Positions 37,310-46,537 of a DNA stretch of 64,000 nt are shown here, in pieces. The position numbers and the translations under genes are program-made. The DNA comes from Erwinia phyllosphaerae (GTDB lineage Bacteria; Pseudomonadota; Gammaproteobacteria; Enterobacterales; Enterobacteriaceae). How positions within the stretch are numbered: the first letter of the stretch is position 1; each line of letters opens with the position of its first letter. Where the stretch lies: the NCBI RefSeq assembly GCF_019132875.1, contig NZ_JAHSPF010000010.1:124001-188000 (forward strand), read 5' to 3'. The notes beneath the pieces are model-generated. The model ran no database searches. It was not told the origin of the DNA and saw nothing but the letters and a program-made list of their open reading frames with translations.

Positions 37310-39460
37310 TTATGCCAGCGGCTCTGCCGTTTTCGCCAGACGATTTTTCAACTGCTGATAGCTTTCTGCTACCTGCTGTTCCGCCCATTCGGCATCGGCA
37401 ATTTTTTCTACTCTGACGGCGCAATGTTTAAACTCTGGCGTTTTGGCTATTGGATCGAGATGGTCAATAGTCAGCTCGTTGCAGGCCCCAATCCACCATT
37501 GATAGGTCATGTACACCGCTCCACGATTAATTCTTTCGCTTACCTCAGCACGGCTGATCACCCTGCCGCGTCGTGAGGCTACCCACACCAGTTCGCCATC
37601 GCTGATATTTAGCTGTCGCGCATCCACGGTATTGATCTGCACCTTTCCTGGTTCATCCGCCTGGGCCGTGAGCGCATGACAGTTGCCCGTCATGGAACGA
37701 CAGCTGTAATGTCCGACTTCCCTGACCGTACAGAGCACCAGCGGCCATTGGCTGTCAGTCGGCTCAACAGGCGGTCGCCAGTCACAGGCAAACAGCTGTC
37801 CCTTACCGGAAGGCCGTGAAAAATGATTGCCTTCATAGAGCCAGGGCGTACCCGGATGGGACTCTTCGGGACAAGGCCACTGCACGTAGCCAAACCCGGC
37901 CATTTTTTCCCATGTCACGCCAGTGTAGAGTGGACACAGCACGCGCAGCTCGTTCCAGATTGTCTCGTTATTGGCGTAGCGCATGGGATAACCCATCTCC
38001 TGCGCTACCCTGCTGATAATCTCCCAGTCTGGCAGCACATCCCCCTGCGGCTCAACCGCTTTGTAAAATCGTTGAAAGCCCCGGTCGGCGCTGGTGTATA
38101 CCCCTTCATGCTCGCCCCAGCTGGTGGCCGGTAATAAGACATCGGCCAGCTCTGCCGTTTTCGTCATAAAAATGTCCTGCACGATAACCAGCTCCAGCTT
38201 AGCCATTGCCTGACGCATTAGCCCCAAATCCGGTTCGGTTTGCAGTGGGTCTTCACCCATAATCCAGTAAGCGTGTAGCTTGCCCTCAAGCGCCAGATGG
38301 GGCACGTCAGTGATGGCATGACCCGGTTTATCGCTGAGCGACGCGACGCCCCATGCAGCGGCAAACTTCTCCCGCGCTGCTTTGTCGGTTACGGGCTGAT
38401 AACCCGGGAAAAGGTTCGGTAGCGCGCCCATATCGCAGGCGCCCTGCACGTTGTTCTGACCTCTTACCGGACCGACGCCGACGCCCGGACGGCCAAAATT
38501 ACCGGTGGCCAGCGCCAGGCTGGCAAGCCCTTTCACCACATCAACACCTTGCCCCCACTGGGTTACCCCCATTCCCCATAAAATGGTGGCGTTGCGGGCA
38601 CCGGCGTACATACGTGCGGCCTGACGGATCAGCGTTGGCGCCAGCCCGGTAATCTCCTGCACGGCTTCCGGCGAATAACGCTTAACCACTTCGCTCCAGG
38701 CCTCGAGTCCCTCAACATGCTGGTCGATATAGTTTTTATTCCATAAACGCTCTTCAATCAAAACATGGGCAAAAGCGTTCACCAGCGCCATATTGCTGCC
38801 GTTTTTCAACGGCAGGAACAGGTCAGCCAGCCTGGCGCTTTCTATATAGCGGGGATCGCAGACGATGATTTTCGCGCCTTTCTCTTTGGCATTAATAATG
38901 CGCCGGGCAACAATCGGATGAGAATCCGCAGCGTTATAGCCAAAAATCAGCAGGCAGTCGCTTTCTTCAATATCCTTCATTGAGTTGCTCATCGCGCCAT
39001 TGCCCAACGTGGCCTGTAAACCTGCAACAGATGGCCCGTGGCAGACCCGTGCGCAGCAATCGATATTGTTGCTTCCCAATACGGCACGTACAAACTTCTG
39101 CATTACATAGTTCGTTTCATTCCCCGGCCCTCGTGAAGAACCCGTCACCATAATGCTTTCCGGGCCAGAACGGGCCTTGATTTTTTTCAGGCGGGAACTG
39201 ACAAAAGCGATGGCTTCCTGCCAGCTGACTTTCTCAAAAGGCCCGCCTCGCTTGCGGCGAATGGCGGGGTGCTGCAAGCGCGGCGTCAGGAGCCGGGTAT
39301 TGTTCAAAAACTCCCAGCCGAAGTAGCCTTTCAGGCAAAGCCGGGCTTCATTAGTTACGCCCTGCGCGCCCTCTGCACCCACGATTTTTCCCTCCTCAAC
39401 GTGCAGGAAAATCTTGCAGCCACAGCCGCAATAAGGACAAACAACAAGTTTTTTATCCAT
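37310..39460 (-). CDS. fdhF: Formate dehydrogenase H-like molybdopterin enzyme (Cys form)
   Basis: Oxidises formate to CO2 using a bis-molybdopterin-guanine-dinucleotide and one 4Fe-4S cluster. 716 aa, collinear with E. coli FdhF (715). The N-terminal cluster motif is CPYCGCGC. The Mo ligand is Cys in CCARVCHGPSVAGL, encoded by TGC, where E. coli has selenocysteine (TGA). The active-site His follows it. GQNNVQGACDMGALP and SCRSMTGNCHAL match as well. It starts 8 bases inside hydN. Adjacent to hydN and ygfT, so its electrons probably go to the YgfT reductase rather than to a hydrogenase; no hyc genes are present. Confidence 0.93.
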   Translation of the reverse strand: MDKKLVVCPYCGCGCKIFLHVEEGKIVGAEGAQGVTNEARLCLKGYFGWEFLNNTRLLTPRLQHPAIRRKRGGPFEKVSWQEAIAFVSSRLKKIKARSGPESIMVTGSSRGPGNETNYVMQKFVRAVLGSNNIDCCARVCHGPSVAGLQATLGNGAMSNSMKDIEESDCLLIFGYNAADSHPIVARRIINAKEKGAKIIVCDPRYIESARLADLFLPLKNGSNMALVNAFAHVLIEERLWNKNYIDQHVEGLEAWSEVVKRYSPEAVQEITGLAPTLIRQAARMYAGARNATILWGMGVTQWGQGVDVVKGLASLALATGNFGRPGVGVGPVRGQNNVQGACDMGALPNLFPGYQPVTDKAAREKFAAAWGVASLSDKPGHAITDVPHLALEGKLHAYWIMGEDPLQTEPDLGLMRQAMAKLELVIVQDIFMTKTAELADVLLPATSWGEHEGVYTSADRGFQRFYKAVEPQGDVLPDWEIISRVAQEMGYPMRYANNETIWNELRVLCPLYTGVTWEKMAGFGYVQWPCPEESHPGTPWLYEGNHFSRPSGKGQLFACDWRPPVEPTDSQWPLVLCTVREVGHYSCRSMTGNCHALTAQADEPGKVQINTVDARQLNISDGELVWVASRRGRVISRAEVSERINRGAVYMTYQWWIGACNELTIDHLDPIAKTPEFKHCAVRVEKIADAEWAEQQVAESYQQLKNRLAKTAEPLA

Positions 39461-39977
39461 GCGTTGTTACCTCCGGTACAAATGCGCCGCTCAGTTGGCC
39501 TTCCCTTGCGGCACGCTGCTGTTTTTGTCGATACTGCTGCTCCAGCACGTTGTCAGTCATCAGTGAAAGCGCGTTGGTAGGACAAACGTTTACGCAGGCT
39601 GGCCCGTTAGCCTGCTCACGACAAAGGTCACATTTAATAATTTGGGGAAGGGCCTGCGCCTGGTTAACGATTTCAATCGCGCCAAACGGACAGGCTATAA
39701 CGCAGCTTTTACAGTCAATACAGCGTTCACTGACAGCCTCTACCTGATGGTCGCCTTTATGCAGGGCAGCCACGGGGCAGACTGCTATACAAGGCGCGTT
39801 GTCACACTGGCGGCACATAACGGGCACGCTAATCTTTGCTGATTTAACAACGTTTAGCCGGGGGAAATAGTGCTGGACCGACAGTAGAGACGCGCCCGCA
39901 TGTCCTGCGGCGCAGGCAACTTCGCAGGTATGGCAACCGATACATTTGTCCGCCAGCGCCACGATAAAATTGTTCAT
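39453..39977 (-). CDS. hydN: HydN/HycB-like 4Fe-4S ferredoxin subunit
   Basis: Electron-transfer protein of 174 aa with four Cys groups: CIGCHTCEVAC, CRQCDNAPCIAVC, CIDCKSCVIAC and CDLCREQANGPACVNVC, enough for four 4Fe-4S clusters. Very like E. coli HydN, the partner of FdhF. Overlaps ygfT upstream by four bases and fdhF downstream by eight, so the three are translated together; it most likely links FdhF to YgfT. Confidence 0.92.
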   Translation of the reverse strand: MNNFIVALADKCIGCHTCEVACAAGHAGASLLSVQHYFPRLNVVKSAKISVPVMCRQCDNAPCIAVCPVAALHKGDHQVEAVSERCIDCKSCVIACPFGAIEIVNQAQALPQIIKCDLCREQANGPACVNVCPTNALSLMTDNVLEQQYRQKQQRAAREGQLSGAFVPEVTTHG

Positions 39978-41899
39978 GCACTCAGCTCCTTATGTGCCTG
40001 TCCAAACATGGCCAGCATTTCACGTGCGCTGCGCCGACCTTCCGCCATCGCCGTAACCACCAAATCCGCGCCGTGTACGGCATCTCCGGCGGCAAATACT
40101 TTTGGATTATGTGTCTGGGTTATGCGTCCCGAGCTGCCGGTTTGAATAAGGCCCTTTCTGTCAAAACGGATACCCTGACCAGCCAGCCAGGGCATTTCAT
40201 GTGGCTGGAATCCAAAGGCCAGAATCAGCGCATCCGCCTTCAGCACAAATTCTGAACCGATAACCGGTTCAGGTCTGCGCCGCCCGTCAGGGCCTGGCTT
40301 ACCGGGCTCCGTACGGATCATGCCAACGCCATTAAAACGTCCAGCTTTATCCAGCTCAATACACTGGGGCAGCAGGTTAAACATGAACTCCACGCCTTCT
40401 TCGCGTGCGTTAATAACCTCTTTTTTAGAGCCCGGCATGCTTTGCTCATCACGCCGGTAGGCGCAGATCACCTGTTTTGCCTGTTGCCGGATGGCAGTAC
40501 GGACACAGTCCATTGCCGTATCACCTCCACCCAGCACCACTACTTTTTTGCCCTGCAGCGAGACGTAAGGGTTCTGCTTATCTTCTTTCAGCCCCATGAC
40601 CTGGCGTGTATTGGCAGTCAGGTAAGGAAGCGCCTGAATAATGCCGGGCGCTTCTTCATGCGTCAGCCCCGCCTGCATCAGTCCGTAAGTGCCCACGCCC
40701 AGGAAAACGGCATCGTAATCGGCCAGCAGTCTGGAAAAAGGAATATCGCGCCCAATTTCACTGTTAAGATGAAAGTGAATGCCCATTTCGCTGAAGATAG
40801 TGCGGCGGGTTGCCATCACTTTTTTATCCAGCTTAAAGGAGGGGATACCAAAGGTGAGCAAGCCACCAATTTCAGGATGGCGATCGTAAACATCCACTTT
40901 AATGCCGTGACGAATCAGGATATCCGCACATCCCAGTCCGGCAGGCCCGGCCCCTATAACAGCAACTTTTTCCCGACGAGCTTTGCTCTTCTGCAAGGCC
41001 GGACGCCAGCCCTGTTTTAACGCCTCGTCGGTGATATAGCGTTCAATGTTACCAATCGAAACGGCGCCCGCTCGCCCGTTAAGCGTGCAGGCCCCTTCAC
41101 ACAGACGATCTTGCGGACAGACTCGCCCGCAAATTTCTGGCAGGCTACTGCTCTGACTGCAAAGCTCTGCCGCTTCAATAAGTCGGCCCTCGCCCGCCAG
41201 CCGAATAAAGTCGGGAATGGCGTTATGTAATGGACAGGTCCAGTTGCACCAGGCTTTTTGCGCGCAATAGAGGCAGCGATCGGTTTCATAAGCTGCCTGA
41301 CGCTCGGAAAGATTGTGGTAAATCTCGTCAAAATCTTTTTTCCGTTCTTCTGCCGCACGCTTACGTGCGCCCATACGCGAAGGTTTATCCAGCACTTTTA
41401 CAGCGCGCCCTGATACCAGGGCAGGCTTTTTTATTCCTTCAACGCTGGCGCCCTGGCGAAAATACCGCAGCTGCGTTAATGCTTTTTCATCCATTAACTG
41501 CAGCGCCTGTGTCGGGCATGAAGATACACAGGCCGGCACGCCTTTTTCTGTTTGCTGGCACAGATCGCATTTCATCATCACATCTGAGCAAGCCGCTGGC
41601 TCAATGGCACCAAATGGGCAGGCCAGCAGACAATTTTTACAGCCTATACACTTTTCTTCGCTGAGCTGAACGCTTTCCTGGCTAAAGGTCAGTGCCCGTG
41701 TCGGACAGCTGGCGACACAGGGTGCGTTATTACATTGCCGACAGGTGACCGGCACCAGGCCGCTGATAAGGTGAATACGTGGGCGAAACAGTTCATGCAC
41801 GCTGGGCCAGCCGCCATCGCCATGCGCTACAGCACAGGCTATTTCGCAGACATGGCAGTTGATACATTCACCGGGATTAACAGTAACAAACCGGTTCAT
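39974..41899 (-). CDS. ygfT: YgfT/AegA-type ferredoxin-glutamate synthase small-chain-like oxidoreductase
   Basis: 641 aa. Residues 1 to about 165 are a HydN-like module with four Cys groups (CINCHVCEIAC, CRQCNNAPCVASC, CIGCKNCLLAC, CDLCQQTEKGVPACVSSC). Residues about 190-641 are a GltD-type flavoprotein with an N-terminal Fe-S domain (CLYCAQKAWCNWTCP), FAD site VAVIGAGPAGLGCADIL and NAD(P)H site VVVLGGGDTAMDCV. In E. coli YgfT (UacF) and AegA are required for formate-dependent anaerobic urate degradation together with FdhF and HydN. First gene of the operon ygfT-hydN-fdhF, divergent from the xanthine dehydrogenase-like operon. Confidence 0.92.
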   Translation of the reverse strand: MNRFVTVNPGECINCHVCEIACAVAHGDGGWPSVHELFRPRIHLISGLVPVTCRQCNNAPCVASCPTRALTFSQESVQLSEEKCIGCKNCLLACPFGAIEPAACSDVMMKCDLCQQTEKGVPACVSSCPTQALQLMDEKALTQLRYFRQGASVEGIKKPALVSGRAVKVLDKPSRMGARKRAAEERKKDFDEIYHNLSERQAAYETDRCLYCAQKAWCNWTCPLHNAIPDFIRLAGEGRLIEAAELCSQSSSLPEICGRVCPQDRLCEGACTLNGRAGAVSIGNIERYITDEALKQGWRPALQKSKARREKVAVIGAGPAGLGCADILIRHGIKVDVYDRHPEIGGLLTFGIPSFKLDKKVMATRRTIFSEMGIHFHLNSEIGRDIPFSRLLADYDAVFLGVGTYGLMQAGLTHEEAPGIIQALPYLTANTRQVMGLKEDKQNPYVSLQGKKVVVLGGGDTAMDCVRTAIRQQAKQVICAYRRDEQSMPGSKKEVINAREEGVEFMFNLLPQCIELDKAGRFNGVGMIRTEPGKPGPDGRRRPEPVIGSEFVLKADALILAFGFQPHEMPWLAGQGIRFDRKGLIQTGSSGRITQTHNPKVFAAGDAVHGADLVVTAMAEGRRSAREMLAMFGQAHKELSA

Positions 41900-42079
41900 T
41901 TTCTCTCCTTTTACCGCACGGAATCCCTTTCACTGTTCGGAGCAATGCAAAAAATGGGCTGGTTTGCCCTGTGGGCTGATTAAAACGCAGATTTTGTGAG
42001 ACAGGACGCAATTACCTGGCGGAAGCGCAATCGGCTGGCGATCTTCACAGAAAAGGCGATAACGAGGCGAGAAATGACG

Positions 42080-42092
42080 TCTCATTTTGAGA
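42080..42092. promoter_or_regulatory. TCTCA-N3-TGAGA palindrome, candidate YgeV activator site (ygfT/xdh region)
   Basis: TCTCATTTTGAGA, a 13-bp palindrome, lies about 118 bp before the -24 element of the xdh promoter and about 180 bp before ygfT. The same sequence recurs at 48369, and a variant at 55587. The rest of the 368-base gap is AT-rich with no gene. Confidence 0.7.
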
Positions 42093-42209
42093 ACAAAAAA
42101 CGCAAATTGAAAAAGAACAGTGAGGCATTTTTCTGCGTAAGTGTTTTTCCCAGCTTTTTTTTCACCATTCACCACGACTTTATCAATAAAGGCTTTTTTC
42201 TACCCATCC

Positions 42210-42225
42210 TGGCATATCGCTTGCT
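42210..42225 (+). promoter_or_regulatory. Sigma-54 promoter of the xanthine dehydrogenase-like operon
   Basis: TGGCATATCGCTTGCT fits TGGCAC-N5-TTGCW with one change, and the invariant GG and GC are exactly 10 bases apart. Its start near 42236 precedes the GTG start at 42268. Confidence 0.85.
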
Positions 42226-42267
42226 TAGCGCTGGCACAGTGAAATGCTTCAGGGAGGGCAAATTCCG

Positions 42268-45200
42268 GTGAAAACATATTTAGTTGGCAGTGAAGTGCCG
42301 CGCGTTGATGGTCTGGCTAAGGTCAGGGGCGTTGCCCAATACGGCGATGATATCGTGTTAAAAAATATGCTTTATGGCGTTTGCCGTTACGCCGATATCG
42401 CTGCAGGACAAATCGCCTCGCTGGATTTAACAGAGGCGGAGCAGCTACCTGGGGTAGTGAAGATTGCAACCTGGAAGGATATTCCCGGCCAGCCCTATAT
42501 TGGCGTAGTCATTCCGGACTATCCCCCAATTGCCGACCGTGAAATTGCCTTTCGCGGTGACGTTATCGCCGTTATTGCGGCAGAAAGTTACGAGATTGCC
42601 TGCCAGGCGGCCGATAAAATTCGCGTTACCTATATTCCCTGGACGCCGGTAACGTCGGTCAGGGAAGCAATCAGTCCTGGCGCAAGATTAATTCACAGTA
42701 GTCAGAAGAATAATATTATTAATCATCACCATACGATAAAGGGCGATATTGAAGCCGGTTTCGCTGCATCCAGCCATATTTTTGAGCGGGATTTTGAAGT
42801 GGGCTTTCAGGAACACGCTTATATAGAGCCGGAATCGATTACCGTCGGCTATGACGATAACGAACAGATTGTGACTATTTATGGCTCAATACAAAACGCG
42901 CACCGCGTGCGGGGAATGGTAGCGCGGTATCTGGATTTGCCACAGGCAAAAGTTAACGTAAAACGTTCCGTGCTTGGCGGCTCTTTCGGGGGCAAGGACG
43001 ATATTATCGATCATTTAGCCTGCCGCGCGGCGCTGCTGGCTGTCCTGACCTCGCGTCCGGTAAAAATGACCTACAACCGCGAACAATCCATGCGGGAAAG
43101 CTACAAGCGCCACCCCTATCAAATGCATTATAAAATTGGCCTGGATGATGAGGCACGCATCCAGGCAATTAAGATCGATATTCTGGCCGATGGTGGCAGC
43201 TATGCCGGACAAACGCCCTTCGTTACCTGGCGCAGTTCGGTACAGGCAGCCGGACCATACAATATTCCCAACGTCCGCGTCGATATTACCGGCGTCTATA
43301 CCAATAACAACTACACCTCTGCCTATCGCGGATTTGGTGCGCCGCAGGTCATTTTCGCCAACGAATCATTAATGGACGAAGTGGCAGAAAAAATGGGGCT
43401 GTCGCCTGTTGAGCTACGGCTAAGAAACGTTTTAAAGCAAAACGATACCAGCATAGCTGGGCAGGTTTTCAGCGAGCATAACGTCTCCGCGCAGGAGGTC
43501 TTGCAGAAAGCCATTGATAAAACCGGGTTCATTGCTAAACGAGAACAGTATCGCCAGCTTAACAGCCAGGGCGGCCCAATCAAATATGGCATCGGCCTGG
43601 CGCTCAGCCATCGCGGCTGCTCGCTGGGAGCGGAGGGTCTGGATGCGTCTTCAGCATTGATTCAGGTTAATGCCGACGGCAGCCTTAATATTTCCACCTC
43701 CGTATCTGAGAACGGTCAGGGCCTGCAAACAACCATGTCGCTGATTGCGGCAGAAGCCTTTGGTCTCGGGCTGGATCGCATCCACTTTACCGATCCGGCC
43801 ACGTCAATGATTGCCGATGGCGGCTCAACGGTAGCGTCGCGCGGCACGTTGATGGGTGGCCAGGCCATTCTGGATGCGGCCAATAAGATCAAACACGACA
43901 TGGCCAAAGCGGTTGCTGTAGAGCTGAAGGCGACAAGCGTTGATGATTTAGTCTGGGAAAATGGACGGGTTTTTAACCGCACCTGCCCCTGGAAACGGCT
44001 GGATTTTCAGCAGGTGGTGGAGATGACCAAAGCGACCGGCGCAAATCTTTCCGCTTACGGCTGGCATGTTGCGCCGGATATTTACTGGGATGAAGAGAAA
44101 GGGTGCGGTAACCCCTATTTCACCTGGGTTTACGGCTGTCAGATTGCCGATATCGCTATAGATACACGCACTGGCAAAATCACCTTTAACAATGCTACGG
44201 CGGTGCATGACGTTGGCAAAGTAATCAATAAGGTAGGGTTTGAAGGCCAGGTGTACGGCGGTCTGGTTCAGGGAATGATCGGCTACGCCATGCTGGAAGA
44301 ATTCAATATTGAACAGGGCGAGGTCAAATCAGAAAATTTCGATACTTATCTACTGCCCACCATTAAAGACATCCCCAATATTGACATTGTGGCGGTAGAA
44401 AATCATGACGTCGCAGGCCCCTATGGCGCAAAAGTTATTGGCGAACCGGTACTGGAGCTGGGCGGCGCGGCCCTGAACAACGCCGTAAGTTTTGCGCTGG
44501 CGCGCCGTAACTATGTGCTACCTCTGACGCTGGAGCAGGTACGTCTTGGCTACGCGTTGAAAAAACCGGTGCGGCAAAGCGAAATTTTGGCTGAATCGGA
44601 TGAAAAGAAACAGGTTTTACGTCTGAATACGCTGCGCCTTCGTCGCGCCACTACGCTGGCCACGGCGCTACAGGCGCTGGCGGATGGCAAATCCAGACCG
44701 GTGGCAGGCGGGACAGATGTACTGGTTCAGGCAAGATTAAGCGCCGCGCCTTTACCACTGGTAGATATTTCTGGCCTGGCAGAATTACAGAAGATTACGC
44801 CTTGTGCTGAAGGGCTGGCCATTGGCGCAGGCGTATGCTTCAGCGATCTCACAGCAAACACGCTGGTTCAGGAGAGCTATCCGTTGCTGGTTACCGCCTG
44901 CAATACGATTGGTTCTTTGCAGTTGCGTAACCGGGCTACCCTGGGTGGAAACATTGTTAATGCCGCGCCCTGCGCGGACTCTGTACCCCCGTTAATTATT
45001 TATGACGCCATAGTGGTCTTGCAAAGTCAGCAGGGCCTCAGGCAGATGCCGCTGGCAGACTTTATTACCGGCGGTTACCGCACGCAGCTACAGCCGGACG
45101 AGCTTTTAACCACCATCATTCTTCCTTCACCTTATCGGGACAGCGGAATGCAGCAGCGCTATCTACAGCTAGGCCGTCGCAATGCGCTAAATATCACCCG

Positions 45201-45498
45201 ACAAAGTTTTACCGGACAGTTCACTTTTAATTCAGCTGGAATACTGACCCGCTGCCGGCTGGTGGATGGTGCGTTACTCAGTAAACCCCAGCGGCTGATA
45301 GCCGTAGAGAAAGTGCTAACCGGACAGAGGCTGACTGCGGCACAAATTGAGGCGGGAACCAGCACGCTGGAAGCTCAGCTCATAGCGGCTATTGGCAATC
45401 GCTGGTCTGCCGCTTACAAAGTACCGGTCGCGCTGGATATGCTGCGTCAGATGTTGCAGGAAGCCTGCGAAGCAAGGACACAAAAGGAGCAAAAATGA
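42268..45498 (+). CDS. Xanthine dehydrogenase-family protein: molybdenum subunit fused to FAD subunit
   Basis: 1076 aa. Residues 1 to about 745 are an aldehyde oxidase/xanthine dehydrogenase large subunit (VPRVDGLAKVRGVAQYGDD at the start; GGSFGGKDD; AYRGFGAPQ; catalytic Glu726 in VIGEPVLELGG). Residues about 775-1065 are the FAD-binding medium subunit (AGGTDVLVQ near 815; TIGSLQLRNRATLGGN near 880). In E. coli XdhA and XdhB are separate. It likely hydroxylates or reduces purines (hypoxanthine, xanthine, urate). I use GTG at 42268: AGGGAGG stands 10 bases upstream, whereas the ATG at 42244 would leave almost no leader after the promoter. Overlaps the 2Fe-2S subunit by four bases. Confidence 0.9.
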   Translation: MKTYLVGSEVPRVDGLAKVRGVAQYGDDIVLKNMLYGVCRYADIAAGQIASLDLTEAEQLPGVVKIATWKDIPGQPYIGVVIPDYPPIADREIAFRGDVIAVIAAESYEIACQAADKIRVTYIPWTPVTSVREAISPGARLIHSSQKNNIINHHHTIKGDIEAGFAASSHIFERDFEVGFQEHAYIEPESITVGYDDNEQIVTIYGSIQNAHRVRGMVARYLDLPQAKVNVKRSVLGGSFGGKDDIIDHLACRAALLAVLTSRPVKMTYNREQSMRESYKRHPYQMHYKIGLDDEARIQAIKIDILADGGSYAGQTPFVTWRSSVQAAGPYNIPNVRVDITGVYTNNNYTSAYRGFGAPQVIFANESLMDEVAEKMGLSPVELRLRNVLKQNDTSIAGQVFSEHNVSAQEVLQKAIDKTGFIAKREQYRQLNSQGGPIKYGIGLALSHRGCSLGAEGLDASSALIQVNADGSLNISTSVSENGQGLQTTMSLIAAEAFGLGLDRIHFTDPATSMIADGGSTVASRGTLMGGQAILDAANKIKHDMAKAVAVELKATSVDDLVWENGRVFNRTCPWKRLDFQQVVEMTKATGANLSAYGWHVAPDIYWDEEKGCGNPYFTWVYGCQIADIAIDTRTGKITFNNATAVHDVGKVINKVGFEGQVYGGLVQGMIGYAMLEEFNIEQGEVKSENFDTYLLPTIKDIPNIDIVAVENHDVAGPYGAKVIGEPVLELGGAALNNAVSFALARRNYVLPLTLEQVRLGYALKKPVRQSEILAESDEKKQVLRLNTLRLRRATTLATALQALADGKSRPVAGGTDVLVQARLSAAPLPLVDISGLAELQKITPCAEGLAIGAGVCFSDLTANTLVQESYPLLVTACNTIGSLQLRNRATLGGNIVNAAPCADSVPPLIIYDAIVVLQSQQGLRQMPLADFITGGYRTQLQPDELLTTIILPSPYRDSGMQQRYLQLGRRNALNITRQSFTGQFTFNSAGILTRCRLVDGALLSKPQRLIAVEKVLTGQRLTAAQIEAGTSTLEAQLIAAIGNRWSAAYKVPVALDMLRQMLQEACEARTQKEQK

Positions 45499-45956
45499 AT
45501 CAGGTCAAGCTAACAGTAAACGGCGTTCACGTAGAGAAAACGGTTGATGATAACCGTCGCCTGCTTGATTTTTTAAGGGAGGATTTGCAGCTTACCGGTA
45601 CGAAAGAAGGCTGCTCGGTTGGCGAATGCGGTGCCTGTACGGTCATTATGAACGGCAAAGCCGTCTGCTCCTGTTTGCTTTTGGCCGCGCAGTGTGAAGG
45701 TGCCGAAGTGACGACGATAGAAGCTCTGCGGGCAGATGAGACAGGCAGAAAGCTACAGCAGGAATTTGTTCGGCATGGCGGTGTGCAGTGTGGTTTCTGT
45801 ACGCCGGGCGTGTTGATGAGCACTAAAGCCCTGCTGGACAAACAGACTCAGCCCAATGACCAGCAAATTGCAGAAGCGCTGGAGGGTAACCTCTGCCGCT
45901 GCACCGGCTATCGTCCGATTATAAAATCCATTAAAGCCGTGCTGAAAGCAGGTTAA
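45495..45956 (+). CDS. xdhC: Xanthine dehydrogenase-family 2Fe-2S subunit
   Basis: Small electron-transfer subunit, 153 aa. The plant-type 2Fe-2S loop is GCSVGECGACT followed by VCSCL, and the second, near-molybdenum cluster uses CGFCTPG and NLCRCTGY. It completes the Mo-FAD fusion encoded just upstream (ATGA overlap). I use the E. coli symbol for the Fe-S subunit; the unrelated XdhC maturation family is at 54649. Confidence 0.93.
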   Translation: MNQVKLTVNGVHVEKTVDDNRRLLDFLREDLQLTGTKEGCSVGECGACTVIMNGKAVCSCLLLAAQCEGAEVTTIEALRADETGRKLQQEFVRHGGVQCGFCTPGVLMSTKALLDKQTQPNDQQIAEALEGNLCRCTGYRPIIKSIKAVLKAG

Positions 45957-45966
45957 CGGAGGGCGG

Positions 45967-46536
45967 GTGAAGCAGTGCATCATGCTGGCGGCCGGGCTTT
46001 CATCGCGTATGGGACACTGGAAAATGCTGCTGCCATGGAAGGATTTAACGGTACTGGACAGCGCGTTGCAAAATGCGCTGGCCTTTTGCGATACCGTTAT
46101 TCTGGTCACTGGCCATCGGGCTGCCGAGCTTCGCCAGCGCTACGCCGATCGGCCGTCCGTTCGTCTTTGTCATAATGCAGACTATATGGCGGGCATGTTC
46201 TCATCGGTTCGCTGCGGCGCGGCGGCGCTTCTTCCCGGTGAACGTTTTTTTATTGTTCCGGGAGATATGCCCGCTATTGACCCAAACGTCTATCGCCTGC
46301 TCTGGCATTATCGTACATGCTACTGTCTGTTGCCGAGTTATGCAGGCGGCAACGGGCATCCTGCTCTGCTACCCGCCATAATGCGGGAACACATTCTTGC
46401 CGCTCCCGAAACAGAGACCTTACGGACGTTAATGCAGATCTGTGGACGTGAAAGCCTGCCCGTAACAAGCAGCACTATTCACTGGGATGTTGATACGCCT
46501 GCACAATATCAACGGCTGCTGACATTATTCCACTGA
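45967..46536 (+). CDS. mocA: MocA-like molybdenum cofactor cytidylyltransferase
   Basis: Adds CMP to molybdopterin to make the MCD form used by xanthine dehydrogenase-type enzymes. 189 aa. Nucleotide-binding start IMLAAGLSSRMGHWKMLLPW (LAAGxSxRMGxxK) and metal-binding VPGDMPAI are clear. GTG start after GGAGGGCGG. Third gene of the xdh operon; its stop is one base from the converging ygeV stop. Confidence 0.88.
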   Translation: MKQCIMLAAGLSSRMGHWKMLLPWKDLTVLDSALQNALAFCDTVILVTGHRAAELRQRYADRPSVRLCHNADYMAGMFSSVRCGAAALLPGERFFIVPGDMPAIDPNVYRLLWHYRTCYCLLPSYAGGNGHPALLPAIMREHILAAPETETLRTLMQICGRESLPVTSSTIHWDVDTPAQYQRLLTLFH

Positions 46537-46537
46537 G

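Noticed and set aside
37310..39460. FdhF as a selenoprotein
   Set aside because: The codon at the Sec position is TGC and the frame has no internal TGA.
41945..41961. Possible sigma-54 promoter on the minus strand for ygfT-hydN-fdhF
   Set aside because: The -12 part (TTGCA) is good, but the -24 reads AG instead of the invariant GG, and no better match is found in the gap. How this operon is driven remains open.
42232..42255. TGGCAC near the start of the xdh operon as a -24 element
   Set aside because: The next GC is 11 bases away, not 10, and it overlaps the proposed transcript start from the better promoter at 42210.
45495..45956. Small Fe-S subunit as carbon monoxide dehydrogenase CoxS
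   Set aside because: The neighbouring large subunit lacks an obvious CoxL active-site loop, and the gene context (ygeW-yqeA, ygfK, permease) points to purines.
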